Origin: an uncultured Clostridia bacterium
GTDB taxonomy: Bacteria > Bacillota > Clostridia > Christensenellales > Borkfalkiaceae
Direction of reading: 5' to 3'
Assembly: GCA_934272745.1 (NCBI GenBank)
Contig: CAKQSI010000042.1
Span: forward strand, 1 to 18,981
Length of the DNA stretch: 18,981 bases
Shown here in pieces: positions 7,101 through 14,039 of this stretch. Both the position numbers and the translations under genes were made by a program. The number at the start of each line of letters is the position of its first letter. The stretch's first letter is position 1. The notes beneath the pieces are model-generated. The model ran no database searches. It saw only the letters and a list, made by a program, of their open reading frames with translations, and was not told the DNA's origin.

Positions 7101-10100
7101 AGGATTGACCGGACTTGCTTACGAATTGCCATGGGGCATCAAAAAGACCCAGCTTTCCACTTGGTCGTACGGCGTGCCGCTCGACGGATATTCTTCGTAC
7201 AGCGTCATTCGTCTGAGCAAAGATCCTGCCGATCAGTACGAAAACGGCAAGCAGTCCATCAAAGTCAATACCGAACTGATGAGCAAAGACGCGAGTTATT
7301 ATCTCGACTTTGCGCTCAACGGGTTTGAACCGGGCATTATCATCAACTTAAGTTTCCGTCTGTATACAAACGTAGAAGATCTGTCCAAGTTCAAGGTCGC
7401 GCTGATGCACGAGAACAACGCGGAAGGCGGCGATCTCGGCAACTACGTCGTGACCGGCAAGGCGGTAAACGGAAAGTGGACGGAATACACGCTTTCCTTC
7501 ATTTCCAACCCCGCCGCCACCAACGGCAACAACATTATGAAACTGGGCTTCTGGAAATACGACGAAAGCGCTACCGGCTACTTCCTCGTGGACGACATTC
7601 ACTTCAGCCGCGGCAACGTCGAAATGGAAGAAGTTTCATCGTTTAATGATGAAGAAACGATGAGTACGGGCATTATTCCCTGGCGTGCGCCGTACACCAT
7701 TACCGAAACAAGCGATAAGAGCGGTTTTTACGTCTGGGATTATCCGCAGACCGAAACGTCGATCTATTATGTGGAAAACGGTACGGATTACGACGGAGCG
7801 GAGGGCAAAGTCATCGTCGCCAACCTCTCCGGCGCGGACAAGATCACCAAACAGGACGACGCGGGTTACTTCCTCTATTACGTCCTCCCGGGACTTACCG
7901 CCGGCAAGACCTATCACTTTACTTTCCGTGCCAAAGGTATTGCCACCAGCGACATTCAACTTCTCGCCATGCCCGAACGCAACTTCGGCTCCGGAAAGAC
8001 CTGCACCGTGCAGGGGTACGAATACGCCTGCGCGTTTAAAAACGGCGAATGGACGGACGTGGATATTGCGTTTATCGCCAACCCGGGCAGTGACGGCGCC
8101 TGCGCGCTGCGCCTTTGCATTCGTCCCAATTTCGGCAAGACGGGCAAGGGAAAACTGGTCATGGACGGCTTTAAACTGCTGCGTTCCACGCTGAACGCCG
8201 CCGAATTCGGTACCGTCGCGGACGCCGCCCCCTGGACGGTGAAAGACGGCGACGCTGCCGGCTTCCGCTCCTGGTCGTACGAAACGGGCGGCGAACGGAT
8301 CTATTCGTTCACCGACGAAAATTACGACGGCGGCAGAGGCATTGTCGGAGATATGGAAGGAACCACCGGCGTAAACGAAACCGACGGCCGCGGTTACTTC
8401 CTCAACTACTATATGTCCGGACTTACCGAAGGGCGTACCTATAAACTGCGTTTCGCATACAAAAACATGCTGGAAAACGCGGCGTTCAACGTGGCGGGAG
8501 AACCCAACTTCTCTTCCGGCGTCAACGTGAAACTCGATCTTCCCGCGGCGGATATCTGGACAGAAGAATCCGTGACTTTTGTTGCCGGCGCAGCCGAACG
8601 CGGACTTTGGGCGGTGCGCTTTGCGGTCTATCCCACGAAGGGCATGCTGGGCACCGGAAAAATTTATCTCGACGTCATCGGTCTGGAGGCGCTGCCTGAC
8701 CCGGAGCCGGAAGAACCTTCCGACTTTATCGAAGATAACCTGAAGACCATTCCTGCGGTAGCCCCGTGGGAAATTCCCGACGCGGGTACGGAAACCCGCC
8801 TCGCATACTGGGATCAGAACAGCGGCATCGTGCCGGAATTCGATTCCGAACAGACCGCAAGCGGCAAATGGAGATCGGTCAAGGTTAACGCCGCGGGCGT
8901 CAAGACCGGCAACCTCAATCTCGACCTGTATATGGCGGGACTTACGACCGGCAAGCAGTACGAACTGTCGTTCCGGTACTATTCGACGGACGATTTCAAT
9001 CTGACCCGTTCGTTTATCTGCGAAGCGAATTTCGGACCTACGCTTACCATCGACAATCCCAACCACGGCGGGGAATACTGGGTGACCGATTCCACCACCG
9101 AGTGGAAACAGGGCGTCATCCGCTTTACGGCGGGCGATCCTGTGAAAAATATGTGGTGCGTGCGTTTCGGCTTCTACGTCGTCGACAAGACAACGCCCGC
9201 GGGTAGTTTCTATCTCGACGAACTGCAAGTGAAAGAAGTCGCGGAAGATCCCACCCCCGAAGAACCCTCCGACTTCATCGAAGACAATCAGACTTCGATT
9301 CCGAACAAAAGTCCCTGGGATATGGGTGCGGATTACGAAGGCGGACTTTCTTACTGGTGGAGTGAAGTTGCGGTTGCACCCGCCGGCGTATTCTCGTTGG
9401 TGACCGACCGCACGATGGACGGCAAGGGCAAGGCGGTGAAGTTCGATACCACCGGCACCCAGCCTGCAAACGTGTGGTACGGCGGCTTCTATTTCGACTA
9501 CGCGCTCCGCGGTCTTACCGACGGCAAAAAGTACGTCATGACCTACTACGTGTACGGGGAAGACTTCGTGTTCAACAAGATCTCCATGATCTACGAAGCG
9601 AATATGTACCCGAACAACGATTCCGGCTATAAGGTCGATGCGCTGGTCGTTACCCCGGTAAACGGCAAATGGGTCAAAGTGGAATTTACCTTCTACGGCG
9701 CAAACAACGCGAACGGACTGACCGGTATCCGGATCGGGTTTGAACCGGGCACCGAATCGGCAGGCTCCGGCGCGCTGTATCTCGACAACTTTAAGGTGGA
9801 AGAAGCGCCCGAAGATCCCACCCCCGAAGAACCCTCTGACTTTATCGAAGACAATCAGGAGTCCGTTCCTGCGGCAGCCCCGTGGGAAATTCCCGATGCG
9901 GGTACGGAAACCCGCCTCGCATACTGGGATCAGAACAGCGGCATGACTCCCGTTCTGGATAAAACCAACACCCGTACCGGCAAATTCCAGTCCATCCGGA
10001 TCGACGCCGCGGGCGTCACCGCAAACAACCTCAATCTTGACCTGTATATGGCGGGACTTACGACCGGCAAGCAGTACGAACTGTCGTTCTGGTACTATTC

Positions 10101-11421
10101 GACGGACGATTTCAATCTGACCCGTTCGTTTATCTGCGAAGCGAATTTCGGACCTACGCTTACCATCGACAATCCCAACCACGGCGGAGAATACTGGGTG
10201 ACCGATTCCACCACCGAGTGGAAGCAGGGCGTCATCCGCTTTACGGCGGGCGATCCTGTGAAAAACATGTGGTGCGTGCGCTTCGGCTTCTATTATGTGG
10301 CGGACACCACCGCCGCGGGCAGTTTCTACCTCGACGATATTATGGTGCAAGAAGTCGTGAAGTCCGACTTTATCGAAGACAACACGGAAACCATCGGTTC
10401 CATGGGCGGACCTTGGGAATTGAACGAAAGTTCTTCGGCAGGGCTGATCTACTGGGATCAGAACAGCGGCATCAAACCGTCGCTCGATACCGAGCAGACC
10501 GCAAGCGGAAAGGGCAAGTCGGTGAAAATCGACGCTTCCGGCGTTACCGGCGGCAATCTGAACCTCGATCTGTACCTGAAAGATCTTACCGAGGGCAAGA
10601 CGTACGAACTGACCTTTAAGTACCTTGCGCTGGACGGATTCAACCTGAAAGCGTCCTTTATCTGCGAAGCGAATTTCGGCGCAACTCTCACCATTCTCAA
10701 TCCGACGGAAAACGGCGAATACGTCGTGACGGACGCTTCTTCCGAGTGGAAAGAGGGCAAGATTCTCTTTAAGGCGAACGCCGCGGAAAGGACGATGTGG
10801 GGCGTGCGCTTCGGCTTCTACGTCGTCGACGGGACAACGCCCGCGGGCAGCTTCTACCTCGACGAAATTCTGGTGACAGAAGTTGTTCCTTCCGCTTATG
10901 CGGAAGAAAATCAGGAAAACGTCCCCGTAGAGGCGCCCTGGGCGGTTGCCGACGGCAAAGAAGGGCTTTCCGCCTGGTCGCTCGGCATGACGACCGCCCC
11001 CGTCGCCACCATCGAAGACGCATCTTCGGTTATCGGGGCGGAAGGGAAAAAGGTGCTGAAAGTGGACTGCAACGGTTCTACGGCGGCGAACGATGCGGAC
11101 GCGGGACTGTTCCTCGACTATTATATGCAGGGGCTGGAAAACGGTAAAAACTACGTCATGACCTTCCGCTACAAAGCGGGGGACGACCTGACGTTGAGCC
11201 ACCTGTTCGTCGTACACGAACCGAGTTACGTTTCGGGCGGCGTGACTACGCAGACCATTTCCAAGCTTTCGACCGAATGGACGACGGTAACCGTAAACTT
11301 TACGGCGAACTTAAACGACAAGAACGGTTATGCCGTGCGCGTTGGGATCTATCCGGGGGCGGAAAAGACCGCTTCCGGGACGATCTGGTTCGATTCGTTT
11401 ACCGTCGACGCTGCGGAATAA
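4189..11421 (+). CDS. Giant lipoprotein: GH36 alpha-galactosidase-like enzyme with eight tandem C-terminal modules
   Basis: ATG follows a perfect AAGGAGG at 7 bases. Residues 1-23 are a lipoprotein signal (lipobox ending at Cys23), so the 2410-residue protein should be anchored outside the cell. Residues 27-142 are a Thr/Pro/Glu-rich spacer. About 143-430 is the GH36 N-terminal beta-sandwich. The barrel shows WLDAGWY (438-444), MWFEPER (492-498), YREDFN with the likely nucleophile Asp554, and DACASGGFRLDLDT then RTD with the likely acid/base Asp626. A C-terminal sandwich and an unassigned region run to about 954. Eight modules follow (starts near 955, 1145, 1335, 1505, 1688, 1877, 2060 and 2235), each ending in a YLDxxxV-like strand; they resemble CBM4/9-type galactose-binding-like folds. 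Likely role: removing alpha-galactosyl residues from plant or host glycans. The exact substrate and module specificity are inferred. Confidence 0.9.
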   Translation: MKKLQWLLVCLLICCVAIGAAACGRKDPKPDPSTTPSSGVTATVTPAPTANPTDAPTVNPTDTPTATPTQKPTLAPSPSVNPTEAPTTGPTEEPTIEPTTQPTEVPTVEPSTEPSVEPTTQPTVEPTTEPSVEPTVPPSVYQSKNVATAAERARVTAYVDRIMGDFAKFPVSFSVDGQGYNGFPESAFTVNLKEEANDERTQIKYTITATHNQSGLVFTVTFVHYEKYAAYDYVMYINNPTDHDSPVVSDLLSLRQSFIGENPTLYHTKGDATQFLPLTTPIIGEHSFCPENGRSTQGAFPYYNFTYGDGGMILAVGWAGQWKTTFQSVSTDETQITAGQETFHSYLKAGETVRTPSIAMISYDDKDADRAANLWRRWYVDNIMYRVEDADGNLQLFPPQRVVTGGSGGTEFTQETEQTMKEKITYCRDNGLDITFLWLDAGWYYNIDQTYIGSTPTSWQTVGTWELDLNRFPTKLKDATDYAKANGVKTLMWFEPERFTILTDALKDDGSTIKKEWLINNNFLDLGIDECREWVTNRVLTIIKEGGISLYREDFNIGPLPFWTAKDELNGSDRLGMTENHHIQGHFAYWDAIVDATRMPVDACASGGFRLDLDTMRYAVALHRTDYGYSDALANQCYSLEMYKWFPYFRAATNAANTANKYFLRMGETAFMEVLSINKDGAPDVDFIKDAIEEHKIVSQFNYGDYYQLLPYTRTNTDWMAWELFDETRQEGYAMFFRHSDATSSRKIALKGLDENRTYHVWFEDRGQHRILTGAELMAGIDVLLPAGDTSDILYIMQNYEERGLIPNVTRTALDGVYGGGIEWWDDEYSRFDIRFNRSLRGTTLEAGAGRTEHGITDSNLLPNILINGKSLAGLVAAGNARADYDVENNVLRVYFKRTQVDVSAPITVVLRETMENFEGISLGKPYTFTYDPSLDAWAKSGQEHLPHRDMDYTEFVDEERFDNLEDVSEEGLTGLAYELPWGIKKTQLSTWSYGVPLDGYSSYSVIRLSKDPADQYENGKQSIKVNTELMSKDASYYLDFALNGFEPGIIINLSFRLYTNVEDLSKFKVALMHENNAEGGDLGNYVVTGKAVNGKWTEYTLSFISNPAATNGNNIMKLGFWKYDESATGYFLVDDIHFSRGNVEMEEVSSFNDEETMSTGIIPWRAPYTITETSDKSGFYVWDYPQTETSIYYVENGTDYDGAEGKVIVANLSGADKITKQDDAGYFLYYVLPGLTAGKTYHFTFRAKGIATSDIQLLAMPERNFGSGKTCTVQGYEYACAFKNGEWTDVDIAFIANPGSDGACALRLCIRPNFGKTGKGKLVMDGFKLLRSTLNAAEFGTVADAAPWTVKDGDAAGFRSWSYETGGERIYSFTDENYDGGRGIVGDMEGTTGVNETDGRGYFLNYYMSGLTEGRTYKLRFAYKNMLENAAFNVAGEPNFSSGVNVKLDLPAADIWTEESVTFVAGAAERGLWAVRFAVYPTKGMLGTGKIYLDVIGLEALPDPEPEEPSDFIEDNLKTIPAVAPWEIPDAGTETRLAYWDQNSGIVPEFDSEQTASGKWRSVKVNAAGVKTGNLNLDLYMAGLTTGKQYELSFRYYSTDDFNLTRSFICEANFGPTLTIDNPNHGGEYWVTDSTTEWKQGVIRFTAGDPVKNMWCVRFGFYVVDKTTPAGSFYLDELQVKEVAEDPTPEEPSDFIEDNQTSIPNKSPWDMGADYEGGLSYWWSEVAVAPAGVFSLVTDRTMDGKGKAVKFDTTGTQPANVWYGGFYFDYALRGLTDGKKYVMTYYVYGEDFVFNKISMIYEANMYPNNDSGYKVDALVVTPVNGKWVKVEFTFYGANNANGLTGIRIGFEPGTESAGSGALYLDNFKVEEAPEDPTPEEPSDFIEDNQESVPAAAPWEIPDAGTETRLAYWDQNSGMTPVLDKTNTRTGKFQSIRIDAAGVTANNLNLDLYMAGLTTGKQYELSFWYYSTDDFNLTRSFICEANFGPTLTIDNPNHGGEYWVTDSTTEWKQGVIRFTAGDPVKNMWCVRFGFYYVADTTAAGSFYLDDIMVQEVVKSDFIEDNTETIGSMGGPWELNESSSAGLIYWDQNSGIKPSLDTEQTASGKGKSVKIDASGVTGGNLNLDLYLKDLTEGKTYELTFKYLALDGFNLKASFICEANFGATLTILNPTENGEYVVTDASSEWKEGKILFKANAAERTMWGVRFGFYVVDGTTPAGSFYLDEILVTEVVPSAYAEENQENVPVEAPWAVADGKEGLSAWSLGMTTAPVATIEDASSVIGAEGKKVLKVDCNGSTAANDADAGLFLDYYMQGLENGKNYVMTFRYKAGDDLTLSHLFVVHEPSYVSGGVTTQTISKLSTEWTTVTVNFTANLNDKNGYAVRVGIYPGAEKTASGTIWFDSFTVDAAE
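4267..4614 (+). repeat. Thr/Pro-rich spacer repeat inside the lipoprotein gene
   Basis: Residues 27-142 consist of repeating four- to six-residue PT-containing blocks (for example PTDAPT, PTEVPT, EPTTQPT). This is a typical flexible, possibly wall-spanning linker between the lipid anchor and the enzyme. Its DNA is a degenerate repeat and could vary in length. Confidence 0.85.
8701..11421 (+). repeat. Five closely related C-terminal modules (modules 4-8)
   Basis: Modules 4 to 8 start with SDFIEDN or a variant (Asp1512, Asp1695, Asp1884, Asp2060, then SAYAEEN at 2235) and are 176-189 residues apart. Modules 4 and 6 are near-identical in DNA: 8911-9177 and 10027-10293, an offset of 1116 bp, differ at only about seven positions. 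Modules 1-3 are more diverged. Confidence 0.85.
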
Positions 11422-11436
11422 AAGCGTTGCGGCCTC

Positions 11437-11461
11437 GTCGCGCCGCAAAATGCGGCGCGAC
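11437..11461. other. Perfect 10-bp hairpin just after the GH36 gene
   Basis: GTCGCGCCGC (11437-11446) pairs with GCGGCGCGAC (11452-11461) around AAAAT. A small GGGA/TCCC hairpin follows immediately. No T-run follows, so it would protect the 3' end or pause polymerase rather than terminate alone. Confidence 0.7.
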
Positions 11462-11519
11462 GGGAGCAATCCCATGTGCCGGGCGGTAAGGTAAACGCGT
11501 TCCCGAAAACGATGACCGT

Positions 11520-11549
11520 TTGTAAAAACCCGGTACAAATTCGGATAAT
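11520..11549 (+). promoter_or_regulatory. Weak candidate promoter for a small RNA
   Basis: TTGTAA (11520-11525), 18 bp, GATAAT (11544-11549). Both boxes deviate from consensus. It is listed because a structured segment ending in a strong terminator follows. Confidence 0.3.
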
Positions 11550-11554
11550 AATGT

Positions 11555-11672
11555 CGTATTTCCTACGGCAGAAGTTGCTTTTTCTCTCATTTTGCCGTAC
11601 CCTAATCCTGTGCGGCAAGAGCATTTTCCTCACTGTTCCCCGAGGAGCAAATTTGCTCCCCGGGGATTTTTT
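11555..11672 (+). ncRNA. Candidate small RNA or structured 3' UTR with alternative hairpins
   Basis: TACGGCA (11564-11570) can pair with TGCCGTA (11593-11599), and TTGCCG (11592-11597) can pair with CGGCAA (11613-11618). The two hairpins share bases and exclude each other. A strong terminator follows. Either a separate RNA of about 120 nt starts from the weak promoter at 11520, or this is the processed 3' end of the GH36 message. The class is unknown. Confidence 0.35.
11638..11672 (+). terminator. Strong intrinsic terminator of the GH36 gene
   Basis: CCCCG-A-GGAGCAAA pairs with TTTGCTCC-C-CGGGG (one A/C mismatch), followed by A and six Ts. It points along the plus strand and ends the lipoprotein transcription unit about 220 bp after the stop codon. 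Confidence 0.9.
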
Positions 11673-11881
11673 GCACGTGTTTTCGGAGCGGAACAATCGG
11701 ACGGGCGTCGACGGACGGGATTTTTGCGGCGTTCCGGCGGTAAAAACGCGACGTTGCTAAAGGCAGGCCGTTTCGGAAACAGAGCGGCGACCTTTCCGCG
11801 CGCGGGAAAACGGTTTTGTAGCCGGATTTTCTTTGCTACAAAGAAAAAACGCCGATTTTTCGTTTCTTTCGTCAAAATCGT
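11673..11881. other. Intergenic DNA before the ABC operon
   Basis: No gene or binding site is seen. An 8-bp stem TTTGTAGC/GCTACAAA (11815-11822 and 11835-11842) is present about 40 bp before the ABC operon promoter. Confidence 0.4.
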
Positions 11882-11909
11882 TTGAAAATGCGGAAAAGAG
11901 TGGTATAAT
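11882..11909 (+). promoter_or_regulatory. Promoter of the ABC exporter operon
   Basis: TTGAAA (11882-11887), 16-bp spacer, perfect TATAAT (11904-11909). It leaves a leader of about 105 nt before the ATG at 12024. Confidence 0.8.
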
Positions 11910-11931
11910 AATGAAACACATACGGCGAATC

Positions 11932-11960
11932 GGCGAAAGAGCGTTTTCGCCCGCCTTTTT
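11932..11960 (+). terminator. Attenuator-like hairpin in the ABC operon leader
   Basis: GGCGAAA (11932-11938) pairs with TTTCGCC (11945-11951). After four bases (CGCC) five Ts follow. This is short of a strong terminator but lies in the 5' leader, so it could attenuate. No alternative antiterminator is obvious. Confidence 0.35.
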
Positions 11961-12023
11961 GAGAGAAAGGGGAAAGGTTGCGGAGGTCGTCCGCGCTTTT
12001 CCGGAAAAAGTACGGAGGGAGAA

Positions 12024-14039
12024 ATGATTTTCGGGAAATTTATCAACCGATATTATTTGCGCTACGGCGGATTGCTGCTTTTGGGGCTGCTTTCGCTGGT
12101 GGTCGTGGATTATTTCCAGTTGAAAGTGCCGGAACTGTATCGCATGCTCATCAACGGGGTCAATACGGGGTTTGTGGAAACGGGCGGAGAGCTCGTCCCC
12201 TTCGACCTCGATTTTTTGCTAGATAAAATTTGCCTGCCCATGCTGGGAGTCATTGCGGTGATGCTATTCGGCAGGTTTCTCTGGCGCGTGTGCTTTTTCG
12301 GCACGGGCGTGCTGGTGCAGACCGACCTGAGGGGCAGAATGTTTTCCAAAGCCAAAGACCTTTCCCGCTCGTTCTATCAGAAAAACAAGGTGGGCGACCT
12401 GATGTCGCTGTTCACCAACGATCTCGAAACCGTGCAGGAAAGTTTCAGCTGGGGGCTTTTAATGCTGTTCGACGCCCTGTTTTTGGGCGGGCTTGCCGTG
12501 GCGAAAATGGGCAAAATGGATCCGCTTCTCACCGGACTTTCGTTAATCCCCATGGCTCTGCTGCTTTTGGGGGCGCTGGTCGTGGGCAAATCGCTGACCA
12601 TAAAATGGGAAAAGCGGCAGGAGGAATATTCCCGCCTGTCCGACTTCGCGCAGGAAAGTTTTTCCGGTATCGCGGTCATCAAGGCGTTCGTAAAGGAAGC
12701 CAAAGAACTTGCCGCCTTCAAAAAAATCAACAAAGACAACGAAAACGCCAACGTCGAATACACCAAACTTTCCATGCTGTTCAATATTTTGGTCACGCTG
12801 TTTGTGGAATCGGTCGTCTGCGTCATTTTGGGCTACGGCGGCTATCTGGTGTATAAGGGCAAATTCAACGCCGGGGAACTGGTGGAATTTATCGGCTACT
12901 TCAACAGCGTCGTGTGGCCCATTATGGCGGTTTCCGAACTCATCGATATGACTTCCCGCGGGAAGGCTTCCGTCCGCCGCGTCAGCGCCTTTTTAGCGGA
13001 AGAGATCGACGTGAAAGATCGTCCCGGCGCCGTGGATCTGCAAAGCGCGAAAGGGGAGATCGAATTCCGCCACCTCACTTTCCGCTATCCGGACGCGGAA
13101 TACGACGCCCTTTCCGATCTTTCCTTTACCATCGCCGCGGGGGAACGCGTCGGTCTGGTGGGAAAGACCGGCGCCGGCAAAACCACCGTGGTGGACTTGC
13201 TGCTCCGCACCTACAACGTGCCGGACGGCACCGTATTTTTCGACGGCAAGGACGTCAACGATCTGACCCTGCGTTCGGTGCGCGAAAACTGCGCCTACGT
13301 CCCGCAGGATAACTTCCTGTTCAGCGACACGATCGAAAACAACGTCGCGTTTTCTTTGGACGAACGGAACGAAGCCGAACGCTTCGCCGTCCGCCGGGTG
13401 TGCGAAACGTCCGACGTACACGGGGATATTTCCGCCTTTTCCGAAGGGTATCAGACGGTTTTGGGCGAACGCGGCGTGACCGTTTCCGGCGGGCAGAAGC
13501 AGCGCATTTCCATCGCGCGGGCGCTTTTAAAGAACGCCCCCGTGCTGATTCTGGACGACTCGGTTTCCGCAGTCGATACCAAAACCGAGCGCGCCATTTT
13601 AGACAATCTGGAGCACGAACGGAGCAGCAAGACTACGATTTTAATCGCGCACCGCGTTTCTACCGTGGAGCGCATGGATAAAATTATCTTCATCGACGGC
13701 GGCAAACTGGTCGCCGTCGGTACGCACGAAGAATTGTACCGCTCTTCGCCGGAATATAAAAAGATGGTCGATCTGCAAAAACTGGAAGACGAACGGCAGT
13801 CCGAAACCGCGGCGGAAACCGGTGCTTCCGGCTTAGCCGCCGCGCCGGAGGCTTCCGCGCCTGCGATGGGCGCCGCGACTGCGGGAAATGACCGAAAGTC
13901 TGCGGATGGCGCTTTTGCCGCGCCGGAGGCTTTCCGGACGACCGGGAACGACGCCCTTGTCGGTTCCCCAAAAGAGGGGGACGTCCCCCGGAAATCGGGA
14001 ACAAACCCGCAAAATAGCGGCAAAGGAGGCGCAAGATGA
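12024..14039 (+). CDS. ABC exporter subunit (heterodimer, degenerate ATP site)
   Basis: The ATG lies 5 bases after GGAGG. This 671-residue half-transporter has an N-terminal six-helix exporter domain (about 1-330) and a nucleotide-binding domain with Walker A GKTGAGKT (380-387), signature VSGGQKQR (487-494), Walker B VLILDDS (507-513) and His543. The catalytic Glu after Walker B is Asp512, so this subunit contributes a slow or inactive site, as in LmrCD, BmrCD and TM287/288 heterodimers. Such pairs export drugs, lipids or peptides; the substrate is not predictable. An unusual tail of about 70 residues, rich in Ala, Gly and charged residues, follows the domain from about residue 600. The stop overlaps the next start (ATGA), so translation is coupled. 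Confidence 0.93.
   Translation: MIFGKFINRYYLRYGGLLLLGLLSLVVVDYFQLKVPELYRMLINGVNTGFVETGGELVPFDLDFLLDKICLPMLGVIAVMLFGRFLWRVCFFGTGVLVQTDLRGRMFSKAKDLSRSFYQKNKVGDLMSLFTNDLETVQESFSWGLLMLFDALFLGGLAVAKMGKMDPLLTGLSLIPMALLLLGALVVGKSLTIKWEKRQEEYSRLSDFAQESFSGIAVIKAFVKEAKELAAFKKINKDNENANVEYTKLSMLFNILVTLFVESVVCVILGYGGYLVYKGKFNAGELVEFIGYFNSVVWPIMAVSELIDMTSRGKASVRRVSAFLAEEIDVKDRPGAVDLQSAKGEIEFRHLTFRYPDAEYDALSDLSFTIAAGERVGLVGKTGAGKTTVVDLLLRTYNVPDGTVFFDGKDVNDLTLRSVRENCAYVPQDNFLFSDTIENNVAFSLDERNEAERFAVRRVCETSDVHGDISAFSEGYQTVLGERGVTVSGGQKQRISIARALLKNAPVLILDDSVSAVDTKTERAILDNLEHERSSKTTILIAHRVSTVERMDKIIFIDGGKLVAVGTHEELYRSSPEYKKMVDLQKLEDERQSETAAETGASGLAAAPEASAPAMGAATAGNDRKSADGAFAAPEAFRTTGNDALVGSPKEGDVPRKSGTNPQNSGKGGAR

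Noticed and set aside
7636..11217. Very long minus-strand open frame (over 1100 residues) opposite the GH36 gene
   Set aside because: It is antisense to a clearly real gene, has no binding site, mirrors the module repeats and has His/Arg/Val-rich composition typical of a codon-bias shadow.
11833..12027. Small plus-strand frame ending in ATGA overlap with the first ABC gene (leader peptide)
   Set aside because: Its Met codon lies directly at the -10 box, upstream of the predicted transcript start, and no binding site precedes any later start.
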